A DNA stretch of 64,000 bases from Roseiarcus sp963820775 (GCA_963820775.1 CAWGBF010000012.1:62001-126000); one strand, 5' to 3'; positions 1 to 10,279 are shown, counted from the first letter of the stretch. Numbers and translations: made by a program. Notes: generated from the sequence alone by a model not told the origin.

Positions 1-853
1 CAAGGCGCCCTCCTTCTCCGTCATCGAGACCGCGACGTCGACGAAGCGGGCGGTCTCCGAATCGACGCGGACGCCGTATTTGATCGCGTTCTCGATCAGG
101 TTCTCGGCCACGCGCAGGAGTTCGTCGCGGTCGCCGGCCACCATCACCGGCTGCTCGGCGCTCAGACGGATTTCGACGCCGAGTTCGTGGGCCATCGGGG
201 TCAGCGCATCGACGACGCTGCGGGCCGTCTGGGCCAGGTCGACGATGGTTTCGGGCCTCAGGTGCTGCTTCTGCTCGATGCGCGACAGCGACAGCAGGTC
301 TTCGATCAGCCGCGCCATGCGGCGCCCCTGTTCGCGCATGATGGCGAGGAATCGGTCGCGCGCCTTCGCGTCATCGCGCGCCGAGCCTTGCAAGGTCTCG
401 ATGAAGCCGAGCAGCGAGGCGAGCGGGGTGCGCAGCTCATGACTGGCGTTGGCGATGAAGTCGACGCGCAGCCGCTCGACGCGCCGGGCTTCGGTCTGAT
501 CGCGCAGGGTGAGCAGCGTCGCGACGACTTCGCCCGTCGGAGGTCGCGAGCGGCGCGACGGAGACGTCGAACAGCCGTTCGACCGGCACGCGTTCGCTCC
601 ACTGCACCGTCTCGGCCTCGCCGCTCGCCATCACCCGTCGGCGCGCGTCGATGACGTCGGGGGCGCGCAAGCCCAGCACGAACGGATCGCCGACCCTCAG
701 GCCCGGCAACAGATCGAGCGCCGGCTGGTTGGCCGCCGCCGCGCGCTCGTCCGAACTGACGATCACCGCTGGCTCCGGCATCGCGCCGATCAGCTGCGCC
801 GCGAACGGCGACCCCACGAGGTCGGCGAGTTTTTGCGCCTCGAGGCTGTTCAT
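1..853 (-). CDS. PhoR-like sensor histidine kinase (3' end outside window; one frameshift)
   Basis: Inner-membrane-associated or soluble sensor kinase that autophosphorylates on His and passes phosphate to a response regulator. The N-terminal 120 residues look like a PAS-type sensor. They are followed by the H box SHELRTPL with the phosphoacceptor His (about 440-460), and by the N box NLIENAIKYG near 80-115. The ATG at 853 follows directly on the upstream membrane-protein gene, so the two may be co-transcribed. The frame breaks near 540, where one extra G in GACGGGCGAAG throws off the reading; removing it rejoins the PAS part to the H box. I read this as a sequencing insertion. The G boxes lie beyond base 1. 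No transmembrane segment is visible, unlike classical PhoR. Confidence 0.8.
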
Positions 854-864
854 CGCCCGGCCCG

Positions 865-1932
865 CTAGTCGTCGGACGGGTCCGACATCGCTTCGCGCAG
901 CGAACGCCAGCGGCGCACCGCCTCGACGCCGCCCAGCATCGCCATCGCGGCGATGAAAGGGACGCGTAATAGACGCCACGAAAGAGCAGGAGCGAGGCCA
1001 GCACGGCGTCCTGCGAGCCGCCGACGCCCTGGAGGATCGTCGCCTCGAACACGCCGAGGCCGCCGGGCGCGTGGCTGGCGATGCCGAGCATGGAGGCGAA
1101 CGAGTAAAGCGTCGCGAAAGCGGGGAAACCGAACCGGTGATCGTGCGGCAGCAGAACATAAAGCGCCGCCGACGCCGAGCAGATGTCGATGACGCCGAGC
1201 GCCATTTGCCCCAGCGTCAGCATGCGGGCCGGGAAGCTTGAAATCGCCGAGAACCGTCGCGTCCCGCCAGCGCATGCGGGCGATCCAGGCGAGATAGACG
1301 ATCAGCGCGCCGATGACCGCCGGCGCCGATCAGACGATTGGCGAGCGGATGGAAATGATCGATGTCGGCGACCGGATCGGACGCCGACAGGAACCCGGCT
1401 CCGACCACCAGTCCCATGCCCAGCCAGAAGGTGATCCCGGCCACGATCGTCAGGCTCGCGACCTTGCCGGCGGAGAGCCCCGCCGGCCCGTAGATCCAGT
1501 AGCGGACCGCGCCCCCCGTCACCAACGGAAAGCCGAGCGTGAACGAAAAGCGCATAGCTGGTGAAGGACGCCAGCGCCGTCAGCCGGTAAGGAATCTTGA
1601 TGCCCAAGATGGCGCAGCGCCAGTCCGTCATAGCCGGTGAGCGCGAGATAGCTCAGCGCGGTGAAGGCGAAGGAGAGCATGATCTGATCGCCGCTCGTCC
1701 CGGCGATCGCGGCCTTGAACTTGTTCGGATCGATGCGGACGAGCGTGTGCAGAAAGATGGTGAGCGAAACGGCGATGATGATGACGCTCGCCGCCACGCC
1801 GAGCCGTCGAAGCGCCGAGCGGTGACGCCTAATGGCGTCGATCAGACGGTCGACGAATGTCGGCGGCTTCGGCGGCGGCGCTTCGATCGGCGCCCAGTTC
1901 AGAGCCGGGCGTCGTTTCTGGGCCTGCGCCAT
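865..1932 (-). CDS. UPF0104/YbhN-family membrane protein (lysylphosphatidylglycerol synthase TM region), heavily frameshifted
   Basis: Polytopic inner-membrane protein of the UPF0104/YbhN family, related to the flippase half of MprF. Starting at ATG 1932, the fragments read in order: N-terminal cytosolic stretch, TM segment VSLTIFLHTLV, GYDGLALRHLGIKIPY (1615-1640), SFTLGFPLVTGGAVRYW (1500-1550), GITFWLGMGLVVGAGF, SHAPGGLGVFEATIL (about 1040-1075) and a C-terminal AMLGGVEAVRRWRSL ending at TAG 865. The conserved HxPGGLGVxE motif is diagnostic. At least four reading-frame changes are needed across 1.07 kb, the densest such clustering in the window, so either the sequence is poor here or the gene is dead. 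Substrate unknown. Confidence 0.75.
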
Positions 1933-2006
1933 GCCTTCTTCCCGTTGACGCCGCCGCCTATAGGGCCATGCCGCTCGAGGCGCAAGCGGCGCCGCGGCGA
2001 ACAGTG

Positions 2007-2994
2007 TTAACCGACCGCGACCCGCTGCTTGGTCTTCCAGGACCGGTAGGCCGCGTCCGCGAGCAGGAGCGCCTTGAGGCCGTCTTCGCCGTCCGGGCGA
2101 GGCTTTCTGTCCGGCCTTCACCGCGCCGATGAAAGCGTCGAGCTCGTTGCGATAGGCCGCCTCGTAGCGCTCGAGGAAGAAGTTGAGCGCCTTGTCGCTG
2201 GTGAAGCCGTGCGCGCCGGCCCATTCGACTGTCGTCTCGCGCACATTCGCGGCCTGGAGCATGCCGTTCACGCCATGCGCCTCGACCCGCTGGTCGTAGC
2301 CGTAGGTCGCGCGGCGCGAATTGGAGATCTGCGCCACCTTGCCGGACGCCGTCTCCATGATGACGACGGCGGTGTCGATGTCGCCGGCCTCCCCGATCGC
2401 CTTGTCGACCAGCGCCGACCCCATCGCGCTGACCGCAACCGGCTCCTCGCCGAGGACGAACCGGGCCATGTCGAAATCGTGGATCATCATGTCGCGGAAC
2501 AGGCCGCCCGACCGGGCGATATAGGAGATCGGCGGCGGCGCGGGATCGCGCGAGGTGATCGAGACGATTTCGAGCGCGCCGATCGCGCCCTCCGCGACCC
2601 GCTTGCGCAGCGCGGCGAAATTGGGATCGAAGCGGCGATTGAAGCCGACCATCAGCGTCGCGCCGGTCTGCTTGACGACTTCGAGGCAGGCGCGGACGCG
2701 GTCGACGTCGAGGTCGATCGGCTTCTCGCAGAAGATCGCCTTGCCGGCGCGCGCGGCGCGCTCGATGAGATCGGCGTGGGTGTCGGTCGGCGAGCAGATG
2801 GCGACCGCGTCGACGTCCTTGGAGGCGAGGATCGCGTCGATGTCGGCGACCTTGGCGCCGGTCGCCTTGGCCAGGGCGGCGGCCGCCGCCGGGTCGGCGT
2901 CGGCGACGAAGGCCACCTCGCTGTCGGGGCGCGCCGCGACGTTGCCGCCATGGATCTTGCCGATCCGACCCGCCCCGATGATCCCGAATCGCAT
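2007..2994 (-). CDS. iolG: inositol 2-dehydrogenase, Gfo/Idh/MocA family (one frameshift near the 3' end)
   Basis: Oxidises myo-inositol to 2-keto-myo-inositol with NAD+, the first step of inositol catabolism. The Rossmann motif GIIGAGRIGKIHGGN is at residues 4-18. The family signature CEKPIDLD with the catalytic Lys (about 93-100) and the GGLFRDMMIHDFDMARF motif (about 165-180) with the catalytic Asp/His are intact, and GFNRRFDP is typical of IolG. The ATG at 2994 has a strong Shine-Dalgarno, AAGGAGGAGCGC. Near 2098 one extra C shifts the frame; correcting it gives the normal C-terminus ending WKTKQRVAVG and TAA at 2007. It is divergent from the SDR-iolCDEB run, which supports the inositol assignment, although related scyllo-inositol dehydrogenases cannot be excluded. 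Confidence 0.87.
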
Positions 2995-3163
2995 GCGCTC
3001 CTCCTTTTTGGAGGCGCTTCCGTCCCAATGCGCGCCTCGTCGAGAAAAAGAATATACGTTCCATATTGACTTGGGAATAGAATTTTTGTTTCATTCAGCG
3101 CGAGGCGACGCAGGCGAAGACGTCCCGCCGACGGCGACCCGAAAGCCCCGAGGAGAGAACGCC
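2995..3163. promoter_or_regulatory. divergent promoter region of the inositol cluster
   Basis: This 169-base gap separates iolG (minus) from the SDR/iolCDEB genes (plus). Its centre, 3043-3095, is strikingly AT-rich for this genome. It contains a TTGACT box at 3066-3071 and GGAAT/ATTCC-like half sites (TTCCATATT at 3060-3068, GGGAATAG at 3073-3080, TTTCATTC at 3088-3095). Alphaproteobacterial inositol clusters are usually controlled by an RpiR-type IolR binding such half sites; that a regulator binds here is inference. No IolR gene is in the window. Confidence 0.4.
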
Positions 3164-4016
3164 CATGGCCAAACCTCCGCGCCCGAGGCCGGCGCGTCTG
3201 CGCGCTCGGCCTATCGCGGGCCGGCGAATCTGAGCGGCAAGGTCGCGATCGTCACCGGCGGCACGCAAGGGTTCGGCGAGGCCATCGCGCGGCTGTTCGC
3301 CGAGCGCGGCGCGGCGGGGATCGTGATCTGCGGCCGCAACGCGCAAGTCGGGCGAGCGGGTCGCGAGCGAAATTTCGGCGGCGGGCTGTCCGACCGTCTT
3401 CGTCCAGGCGGATCTCGCCAAGGTCGCCGACTGCCGCAAGGTGGTCGCGAAGGCGGACGAGCGCTTCGGCCGCGTCGACGCGCTGGTCAACGCCGCCGCG
3501 CTGACCGACCGCGGCAACATTTTCGACACCACCGAGGAGCGCTACAACGAGATCTTCGACGTCAACGTGCGCGCGCCGTTCTTCCTCATTCAGGAGAGCG
3601 TGCGGATCATGCGGCGCGAGAAGATCGCGGGCTCGATCGTCAACATCCAGTCGATGTCGGCGCATGGCGGCCAGCCCTTCATCACCGCCTATTGCGCCTC
3701 CAAGGGCGCGCTCGCCACGCTGACCCGCAACGTCGCCCATTCGCTGCTCAAATTCCGCATCCGCGTCAACGGGCTCAACATCGGCTGGATGTCGACGCCG
3801 GGCGAGGACCACATCCAGAAGACCTATCACGGCGCCAAGGACGGCTGGCTCGAGGAGGCGGTCAAGGCGAAGCCGTTTGGACGCCTGATCGACCCGAAGG
3901 AAGTGGCGCGCGCCTGCGCCTATCTCTGCTCGGACGAGTCGGGGCTCATGACCGGCTCGAACATCGACTTCGACCAGATCGTCGTCGGAACCGGCGATCC
4001 GCCGCTCGAACCTTGA
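3164..4016 (+). CDS. SDR-family oxidoreductase at the head of the inositol operon (two frameshifts)
   Basis: Short-chain dehydrogenase, NAD(P)-dependent. The nucleotide motif TGGTQGFGEA is at about residues 30-39. The family NNAG motif reads NAAALTDRG. The catalytic set S (NIQSMSAHGG) and YCASKG is present. The ATG at 3164 needs one missing C restored near 3173 to join the conserved SAPEAG-YRGPANLSGKVAIVTGG stretch. A second break near 3350 is one extra G in AAGTCGGGCGAGC. The gene ends 12 bases before iolC. Its place suggests a role in an inositol isomer or a downstream sugar acid, but nothing in the sequence fixes the substrate. Confidence 0.78.
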
Positions 4017-4027
4017 GAGCGAAGCCC

Positions 4028-5944
4028 ATGGCGCCTGATCCCCGCCTCGACGTCATCACCATCGGCCGCTCGTCGGTCGACCTCTACGGCGCGCAGGTCG
4101 GCGGCCGTCTGGAGGATATGGCGAGCTTCTCCAAGGCGGTCGGCGGCTGCCCGACCAACATCGCCATCGGCACGGCGCGTCTCGGGCTGAAGAGCGGCCT
4201 CATCACCCGCGTCGGCGACGAGCACATGGGCCGCTTCATCCGCGAGCAATGCGCGCGCGAGGGCGTCGACGTCGCCGGAATCCACACCGATCCGGTGCGG
4301 CTCACCTCGCTCGTGCTGCTCGGCATCCGCGACGAAAAGACCTTCCCGCTCATCTTCTATCGCGACAATTGCGCCGACAGCGCGCTCGACGAGAGCGACA
4401 TCGATCCGGCACTACATCGAAAGCGCCAAGGCGGTGCTGGTGAGCGGCACCCATTTCGCGCGCGCCAACACCGCCGCCGCGCAGCTCAAGGCGATGCGGA
4501 TCGCGCGCGCCGCCGGCCGCAAGGTCGTGTTCGACATCGACTACCGGCCGAACCTGTGGGGGCTCGCCGGTCATGGCGCCGGCGAGGAGCGCTACATCAA
4601 GTCGGGCGAGGTCACGAAGAGCTTCAGCGCCATCCTGCCGCAATGCGATCTCATCGTCGGCACCGAAGAGGAGATGATGATCGCCGGCGGCGCCGACGAT
4701 CCGCTCGCGCGCGCTGAAAGCGGTGCGCGCGGCAAGCCAGGCGACGCTGGTGCTCAAGCGCGGCCCGATGGGCTGCGTCGTCTTTCCCGACGCCATTCCC
4801 GATTCGCTCGAGCACGGCGTCAAGGGTCCGGGCTTTCCGGTCGAGGTCTATAACGTGCTCGGCGCCGGCGACGCCTTCATGTCCGGCTTCCTGCGCGGCT
4901 GGCTGCGCGACGAGCCGCTCGAGACCTGCTGCGCCTACGCCAACGCCAACGGGGCTTTCGCCGTTTCGCGTCTCTTGTGCTCGGCCGAATATCCGACCTG
5001 GGCCGAGCTTAGCCGCTTTCTCAAGCACGGCTCGCCCCATCGGGCGCTGCGCCGCGACGAGGCGCTCAATCACATCCACTGGGCGACGACGCGCCGCAGC
5101 GAGCCGCCGACGATCATGGCGCTGGCGATCGACCATCGCGCGCAACTCGAGAAGATCGCCGACGACGCCGGCGCGCCTCGCGAGCGCATCAGCGACTTCA
5201 AGCTGCTCGCGGTCGAGGCGGCGGCCAAGGTCGCCGCGGGCCGGCCCGGCTATGGCATGCTGCTCGACGGCAAATATGGACGCGAGGCGCTGTTCCGCGC
5301 CGTCGATCATGGCTTCTGGATCGGCCGGCCGGTCGAGGAGCCGGGCTCGCGCCCGCTCGAGTTCGAGTTCGGCGGCTCGCTCGGCGCCAAGCTCATCGAA
5401 TGGCCGGTCGCGCATACGATCAAGTGCCTGTGCTTCTATCACCCTGACGATCCGCCGGAGATGAAGGCGCGGCAGGAGCGCGAGCTCCTGCGCCTGCACG
5501 ACGCCGCGCGCACGCTCGAGCGCGAATTGTTGATCGAGATCATCGCGAGCAAGAACGGGCCTGTCGACGAACGCACGATCGCCCGGGTCATCGAGCGGCT
5601 TTATGAGATTGGGATCAAGCCGGACTGGTGGAAGCTGGAAGGCCAGCCCAGCAGAAGCCGCGTGGGACAACGTCGCGCGCGCGATCGAGACTGGCGATCC
5701 CTTATGCCGCGGCATGATGCTGCTTGGGCTCGAGGCGCCGGAAAAGGATCTGGCGCAGGCCTTCGCGCTGGCGCGCGATTGCAGCCTGGTCAAAGGCTTC
5801 GCGGTCGGGCGCACGATCTTCGTCGAGCCGGCGGTCGAGTGGTTCGCCGGCCGCATCGACGACCGCGAGGCGACGGAGCGAATGGCCGGCGCGTTTTCGC
5901 GGTTGGGCGATCTCTGGCGCGCTTCGGGCCGCGCGGGTAAATGA
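4028..5944 (+). CDS. iolC: bifunctional 5-dehydro-2-deoxygluconokinase / DUF2090 aldolase-like protein (three frameshifts)
   Basis: Phosphorylates 5-dehydro-2-deoxygluconate in inositol catabolism; the DUF2090 half is held in related proteins to be the following phosphogluconate aldolase. The PfkB kinase domain covers residues 1-330 and includes GGCPTNIAIGTARLG and the catalytic GAGDAFMSGFLRGW (anion hole plus catalytic Asp, bases 4861-4905). DUF2090 starts near MALAIDHRAQLEKI (5116) and runs to GFAVGRTIFVEPAVEW at the C-terminus. Frame breaks near 4411, 4710 and 5652 are each repaired by removing one base. The fused layout (about 638 residues) is usual in rhizobia. Upstream and downstream genes are iol genes. 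Confidence 0.88.
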
Positions 5945-6007
5945 CGCGTCAGACGACGATCGGATCGCCGCCTGAGCGATGAACATTGATTAAAGCGGGG
6001 AAGCGCC

Positions 6008-7855
6008 ATGACAACGATCCGGTTGACCGCCGCCCAAGCGATGGTTCGCTTCCTGAGCGCCCAGCGAGTCGAAATCGACGGACGCAAGCAGCGGCTGTTC
6101 GAGGGCGTGTTCGCGATCTTCGGCCATGGCAACGTGGCCGGCATGGGCGAGGCGCTCTACGCCGTCCGCGACGCCCTGCCGACCTATCGCGCCCATAACG
6201 AGCAGGCGATGGCGCTTGCCGCGATCGCCTTCGCCAAGGCCTCGCGCCGCCAGCGGATGATGGCCTGCACCAGTTCGATCGGTCCCGGCGCGACCAACAT
6301 GGTCACCGCCGCCGCGGTCGCGCATGTCAATCGCCTGCCGGTGCTCCTGATCCCGGGCGATGTGTTCGCCAACCGCAGGCCCGATCCCGTTCTGCAACAG
6401 GTCGAGGACTTCGGCGACGGAACGGTGAGCGCCAACGACTGTTTCCGCCCGTGTCGCGCTATTTCGACCGCATCACGCGCCCCGAGCAGATCGTGCCGGC
6501 GCTGAGCCGGGCGATCGCGGTGCTGACCGATCCGGCCGAGTGCGGGCCGGTGACGCTCGCCTTTTGCCAGGACGTGCAGACCGAGGCCTATGACTATCCA
6601 GCGAGCTTCTTCGACGAGCGCGTGCATCGTATGCGCCGCGTCGCGCCCGACCCGCGCGAGATCGAGGAAGCGGCGACGCTCTTGAAAAAGGCGAAGAAGC
6701 CGTTCGTGGTCTGCGGCGGCGGCGTCCTCTATTCCGATGCGGAGCGGGAGCTCATCGACTTCTGCGCCAGGCGCGGAATTCCGGTCGGCGAGACGCAGGC
6801 CGGCAAGTCGGCGACGCCGGTCGATCATCCTTTGGCCATGGGCGCGGTCGGCGTCACCGGGACCGGCGCGGCCAACGCGCTCGCGGCGCAAGCGGACGTG
6901 ATCCTCGGCGTCGGCACGCGGTTCGCCGACTTCACCACCGGCTCCTGGGCTTTGTTCAAGAACCCTGATCGGCGATTGATCAGCGTCAACGTGCAGCCGT
7001 TCGATGCGGCCAAACATCAGGCTTTGTCTGTCGTCGGCGACGCGCGGACGGCGCTCGCCACGCTCGATTCCAAGCTCGAGGCCTGGAAGGCGCCGCGCGC
7101 CTGGAGCGACGAAGCCGCGAGGGTCAAGGCCGAGTGGGAGACGACCGCCGCCCGCTACACCGCGCCGACCAACGCGCCCGCGCCGACCGACGCCGAAGTG
7201 CTCGGCGCGCTCATGCGCGCGGGCGAGAAGTCGGACGTCGTCGTCTGCGCCGCCGGCGGACTGCCGGGCGAATTGCACAAGCTGTGGCGGACGGGCGCGC
7301 CGCTCGGCTACCATGTCGAATACGGCTATTCGTGCATGGGCTACGAGATCGCCGGCGGGCTCGGCGTCAAGATGGCTCTCCCCGACCGCGAGGTGATGGT
7401 GGTGCTCGGCGACGGCTCCTATCTCATGATGAATTCGGAGATCGCCACGTCCGTGATGCTGGGCAAAAAGCTGATCATCGTCGTCAACGACAACCGCGGC
7501 TTCGGCTGCATCAACCGGCTGCAGCAGGCGACCGGGGGCGCGCCGTTCAACAATCTTTTGAGCGATGCGCGTCACGAGGCGCTGCCGGAGGTCGACTTCG
7601 TCGCCCACGCGCGGGCGCTCGGGGCGGAATCCGTGAAGGTGAAGTCGATCGCGGACCTCGAGACGGCGTTCAGAAATGCGCGCGCCGCAAAGTCGACGCA
7701 GGTCATTGTCATCGACACCGATCCCATAGGATCGACAGACGCCGGCGGCTTCTGGTGGGACGTCGCGGTCCCGGCGGTCTCCGAGCGCAAGGAGGTCAAC
7801 GCCGCGCGCCGCGGCTACGAGGAGGCGCAAGACGTTGCAGCGGGTTGGAGATTAA
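6008..7855 (+). CDS. iolD: 3D-(3,5/4)-trihydroxycyclohexane-1,2-dione acylhydrolase (frameshifted)
   Basis: ThDP-dependent ring-opening hydrolase of inositol catabolism, cytosolic. The PYR domain has FGHGNVAGMGEAL and the catalytic-type Glu in YRAHNEQAMA. A central Rossmann-like domain follows (ILGVGTRFADFTTGSW). The PP domain carries GDGSYLMMNSEI plus NDNRGFGCINRLQ, the GDG-N motif binding Mg-ThDP. ATG 6008 follows AAGCGGGGAAGCGCC. One missing G near 6451 breaks the frame after SANDCFRP. At the 3' end the frame as written has no stop and runs into iolE; removing one base near 7829 restores a C-terminus ending LQRVGD and TAA 7853-7855, three bases before the iolE ATG. Confidence 0.88.
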
Positions 7856-7857
7856 GC

Positions 7858-8757
7858 ATGAGCATTCGCATCGGTGCCAATCCGATCGGCTGGACCAATG
7901 ACGACTTGCAGGAAATCGGCGGCGACACGCCGCTTGAGACCTGTCTCGCCCAGGCGAAAGAGGCGGGCGTTGTCGGCATGGAGAAGGGTCACAAGCTCCC
8001 CAGCGACGGCGCGGCGCTGAAGGACAAGCTCGCTCAGTTTGGCCTTGCCTTCGTTGGCGGCTGGTATTCGGCCGAATTGCTCAAGCGCTCGGCGCTTGAC
8101 GAGTTCAAGGCGGCGAAGCCGCATGTCGCCATGACCAAGGGCGCCGGGTCCGACATCATCATCGTGGCCGAAACGTCGAACGCCATACACGGCGACCGCT
8201 CCAAGCCCCTGTCCGAGCGCCCACAGCTGCACAAAGGCGACTGGGCCGGATATGGCGCCAAGATGACCGAGTTCGCGCAGCGGCTCGCCGACGAGGGCCT
8301 CAAGCTTTGCTATCATCATCATATGGGAACGATCATACAGTCGGAGCGCGACATCGACGCATTGATGGCCCACACCAAGCCCGCCGTGCATTTGCTGCTC
8401 GACACTGGCCATGCGCGCTGGGGCGGCGCCGATCCGGCGGGGCTCGCGCGCGCCTATCGCTCGCGCATCGCCCACGTGCACTGCAAGGACGTGCGCGAAG
8501 CCAAAATGCGCGAATCGAACGCCGGCGATTGGAGCTTCCTCGATTCGATCTTGGGCCAGGGCAAGGAGCTCGGCGTCTATACCGTGCCGGGCGACGGCTC
8601 GATCGACTATGTTTCGGTGTTCAAGGAGATCAAGGGCTATTCCGGCTGGGTCGTGCTCGAAGCCGAGCAGGACCCAAAGAAAGCTCCCGCCCTGCCCTAT
8701 GCGAAAAAGGGCGTGGCGCACATCCGCGCCGCGCTGAAGGAAGCGGGATCGGCGTAA
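7858..8757 (+). CDS. iolE: myo-inosose-2 dehydratase
   Basis: Dehydrates 2-keto-myo-inositol to the diketone used by IolD. It is a 299-residue TIM-barrel of the xylose-isomerase-like family. It starts MSIRIGANPIGWTNDDLQEIGG, the standard IolE beginning, and shows GMEKGHKLP, CYHHHMGTIIQ, LLLDTGHARWGG and AHVHCKDV, which carry the metal-binding Glu, Asp and His residues expected of the family. It is intact, with no frameshift. The start follows the iolD end by two bases, so translation is probably coupled. Because of an apparent base insertion in iolD it can also be read as the tail of an IolD-IolE fusion; I do not believe the fusion. Confidence 0.93.
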   Translation: MSIRIGANPIGWTNDDLQEIGGDTPLETCLAQAKEAGVVGMEKGHKLPSDGAALKDKLAQFGLAFVGGWYSAELLKRSALDEFKAAKPHVAMTKGAGSDIIIVAETSNAIHGDRSKPLSERPQLHKGDWAGYGAKMTEFAQRLADEGLKLCYHHHMGTIIQSERDIDALMAHTKPAVHLLLDTGHARWGGADPAGLARAYRSRIAHVHCKDVREAKMRESNAGDWSFLDSILGQGKELGVYTVPGDGSIDYVSVFKEIKGYSGWVVLEAEQDPKKAPALPYAKKGVAHIRAALKEAGSA

Positions 8758-8788
8758 GGGCCGAGAAGCCCATTTCGGAGCGCACGCC

Positions 8789-9601
8789 ATGGGGCAATCG
8801 AAACTGCTCGTTCATCCTTCTCACGGGGCCGACGGCGTCGGCCATCACATCACCCCGGCGAACGCCGGATGGCGGTATGTCGGCTTCGAAACACGGACGC
8901 TGAAGCAGAGCGCGAAGTCCAGACTCGACACCGGCGGCGACGAGGTCTGCGTTGTGATCCTCTCAGGCAAAGCGCGCGTGACCGCGGACAGCTTCGATTC
9001 CGGGATTATTGGCGAGCGCGCGAGTGTGTTCGAAGGGTTGCCCTGGTCGGTCTATCTGCCCCCGCATAGCGCGGCGACGATCCAGGCTGCCTCGGATTGC
9101 GAGTTGGCGTTGTGCTTGGCGCCGGCAAGCGGCAAATTCAAGGCCCGCGTCATCAAGCCGGACGACGTCGGCACGCTCACTCGCGGATCGGGCTCGAACA
9201 CGCGCCATGTCCGCAACGTTCTGCCCGAAGACGCCGAGGCCGAAAGCGTGCTGGTGGTCGAAGTCATCACCCCCGGCGGCCACTGGTCGAGCTATCCGCC
9301 GCACAAGCACGATCGCGACGCGCTGCCGTACGAATCCTATCTCGAGGAAACCTACTATCACCGCCTGAAGCCTGCCCAGGGCTTCGCCTTCCAGCGCATT
9401 TACACCGACGACCGTTCGCTCGACGAAACGCTTGCGGTGAGCGACGGCGACGTCGTGCTGGTGCCGAAAGGCTATCATCCGGTCGGCGCGCCGCACGGCT
9501 ATGATCTCTACTATCTCAACGTCATGGCAGGGCCGAAGCGCGTCTGGCGCTTTCACAACGATCCGGCCCACGAGTGGCTGATCGCGCAACTTCCCGCCTG
9601 A
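8789..9601 (+). CDS. iolB: 5-deoxy-glucuronate isomerase
   Basis: Isomerises 5-deoxy-D-glucuronate to 5-dehydro-2-deoxygluconate, the IolC substrate. Bicupin protein of 270 residues. The metal site is visible as SSYPPHKHDRD (about residue 170) with the following ESYLEETYYHRLKPAQGF, and the second His comes in GYHPVGAPHGYDLYYLNVMAGP. It begins 31 bases after iolE with ATG at 8789 and is uninterrupted. It ends the four-gene iolCDEB run; no iolA (methylmalonate-semialdehyde dehydrogenase) or transporter lies nearby. Confidence 0.94.
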   Translation: MGQSKLLVHPSHGADGVGHHITPANAGWRYVGFETRTLKQSAKSRLDTGGDEVCVVILSGKARVTADSFDSGIIGERASVFEGLPWSVYLPPHSAATIQAASDCELALCLAPASGKFKARVIKPDDVGTLTRGSGSNTRHVRNVLPEDAEAESVLVVEVITPGGHWSSYPPHKHDRDALPYESYLEETYYHRLKPAQGFAFQRIYTDDRSLDETLAVSDGDVVLVPKGYHPVGAPHGYDLYYLNVMAGPKRVWRFHNDPAHEWLIAQLPA

Positions 9602-9611
9602 AGACCGCAGC

Positions 9612-9992
9612 TCATGCCCGCCGTTTGCTGGCGGCGGGCTTGGTCCCTTGCTTCGCAGAGCGGCGTTTTTTCGCCGCCGAGGCCGCCTTCGTCATCGTCA
9701 AAGACGCTTCGCGCTTGATCTTTTCGCCAAACCCGGCCTCGCGCAAAGCTTGCTCGACACGCGCATTATAACCGCGCCCGCTCGCCTTGATGCTTGCGAC
9801 GACGTCCGACGCCAACCGGAAGCCGATATGGACCTTCGGCGCCTCGGTCTTCGGGCGACCGAGCTTGCGGCGAAACTCCGCCATGGCTTCGACCATGCCG
9901 ACGTCAACTTCCGCAATCGGCTTGAAGAGACGCATATCTTCGGCCGTTAGCTCGCGAATCTCGCCATCCTTGTCAGCCAAAGGTCTTCGCAT
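9612..9992 (-). CDS. brnA: BrnA-type antitoxin
   Basis: Antitoxin and autorepressor of a type II toxin-antitoxin pair. It overlaps the 3' end of the toxin gene by 20 bases. The core KVHIGFRLASDVVASIKASGRGYNARVEQALREAGF is the ribbon-helix-helix DNA-binding region of BrnA (residues about 55-92, written here in part as GYNARVEQALREA). The N-terminus, MRRPLADKDGEIRELTAEDM, is the expected toxin-binding segment. A lysine/arginine-rich tail of about 30 residues (AASAAKKRRSAKQGTKPAASKRRA in part) extends it beyond the usual BrnA length. A longer upstream start at 10157 is possible but would lie inside the toxin gene; ATG 9992 is preferred. Confidence 0.82.
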   Translation of the reverse strand: MRRPLADKDGEIRELTAEDMRLFKPIAEVDVGMVEAMAEFRRKLGRPKTEAPKVHIGFRLASDVVASIKASGRGYNARVEQALREAGFGEKIKREASLTMTKAASAAKKRRSAKQGTKPAASKRRA

Positions 9993-10245
9993 AGAGCTGC
10001 TCCTCTCGTTTGTTCGCCTTGCGAAAACTGATGATCCGGCGCGCGCTGCCGCGAACGCAGTAACAAACGGCGTAGAGCCTACCGGTCCTCGGAACCAGAG
10101 CGAGATATCGCTCTTCGCCATAGTCGCGCCGCTCATCGAGCCACACACGCGCGGCATGCCAATCGAGCTCCGCAGTCAACTCGAACGGCAATCCCCGCTC
10201 TTCGGCGTTCCTCGCGCTCTTCGCCGGGTCAAACTCGATCTTCAC
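9973..10245 (-). CDS. brnT: BrnT-type ribonuclease toxin
   Basis: Toxin of the BrnTA system, a RelE-fold ribonuclease that blocks translation when not bound by BrnA. Ninety residues, beginning MKIEFDPAKSARNAEERG, with the family stretch DERRDYGEERYLALVPRTGRLY and the C-terminal RIISFRKANKREEQLY that holds the conserved Arg/basic residues. The start is GTG 10245. Toxin precedes antitoxin, as usual for brnTA. The pair sits between the inositol cluster and an unrelated dehydrogenase, a common place for a mobile addiction module. Confidence 0.86.
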   Translation of the reverse strand: MKIEFDPAKSARNAEERGLPFELTAELDWHAARVWLDERRDYGEERYLALVPRTGRLYAVCYCVRGSARRIISFRKANKREEQLYAKTFG

Positions 10246-10250
10246 GTATT

Positions 10251-10279
10251 ATTGTAGCAACAAAAATCAAGTTGATCAA
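10251..10279 (-). promoter_or_regulatory. sigma70-type promoter of brnTA, leaderless layout
   Basis: Read on the minus strand, TTGATC (10279-10274) is followed after exactly 17 bases by TACAAT (10256-10251). Transcription would begin six to seven bases further on, at 10245-10244, which is the GTG start codon itself, so the toxin message is probably leaderless. The -35 box lies inside the palindrome TTGATCAA (10272-10279), a plausible part of the autorepressor site. Confidence 0.65.

Noticed and set aside
2555..4717. A 720-codon plus-strand open frame spanning iolG antisense and the SDR
   Set aside because: It is a GC-frame shadow: its first part is antisense to the conserved iolG and only short stretches match the SDR and iolC.
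4028..7855. Programmed frameshifting in iolC and iolD
   Set aside because: The breaks lie at unrelated sites without slippery heptamers and are mostly single extra bases in G/C runs, so sequence error is the simpler reading.
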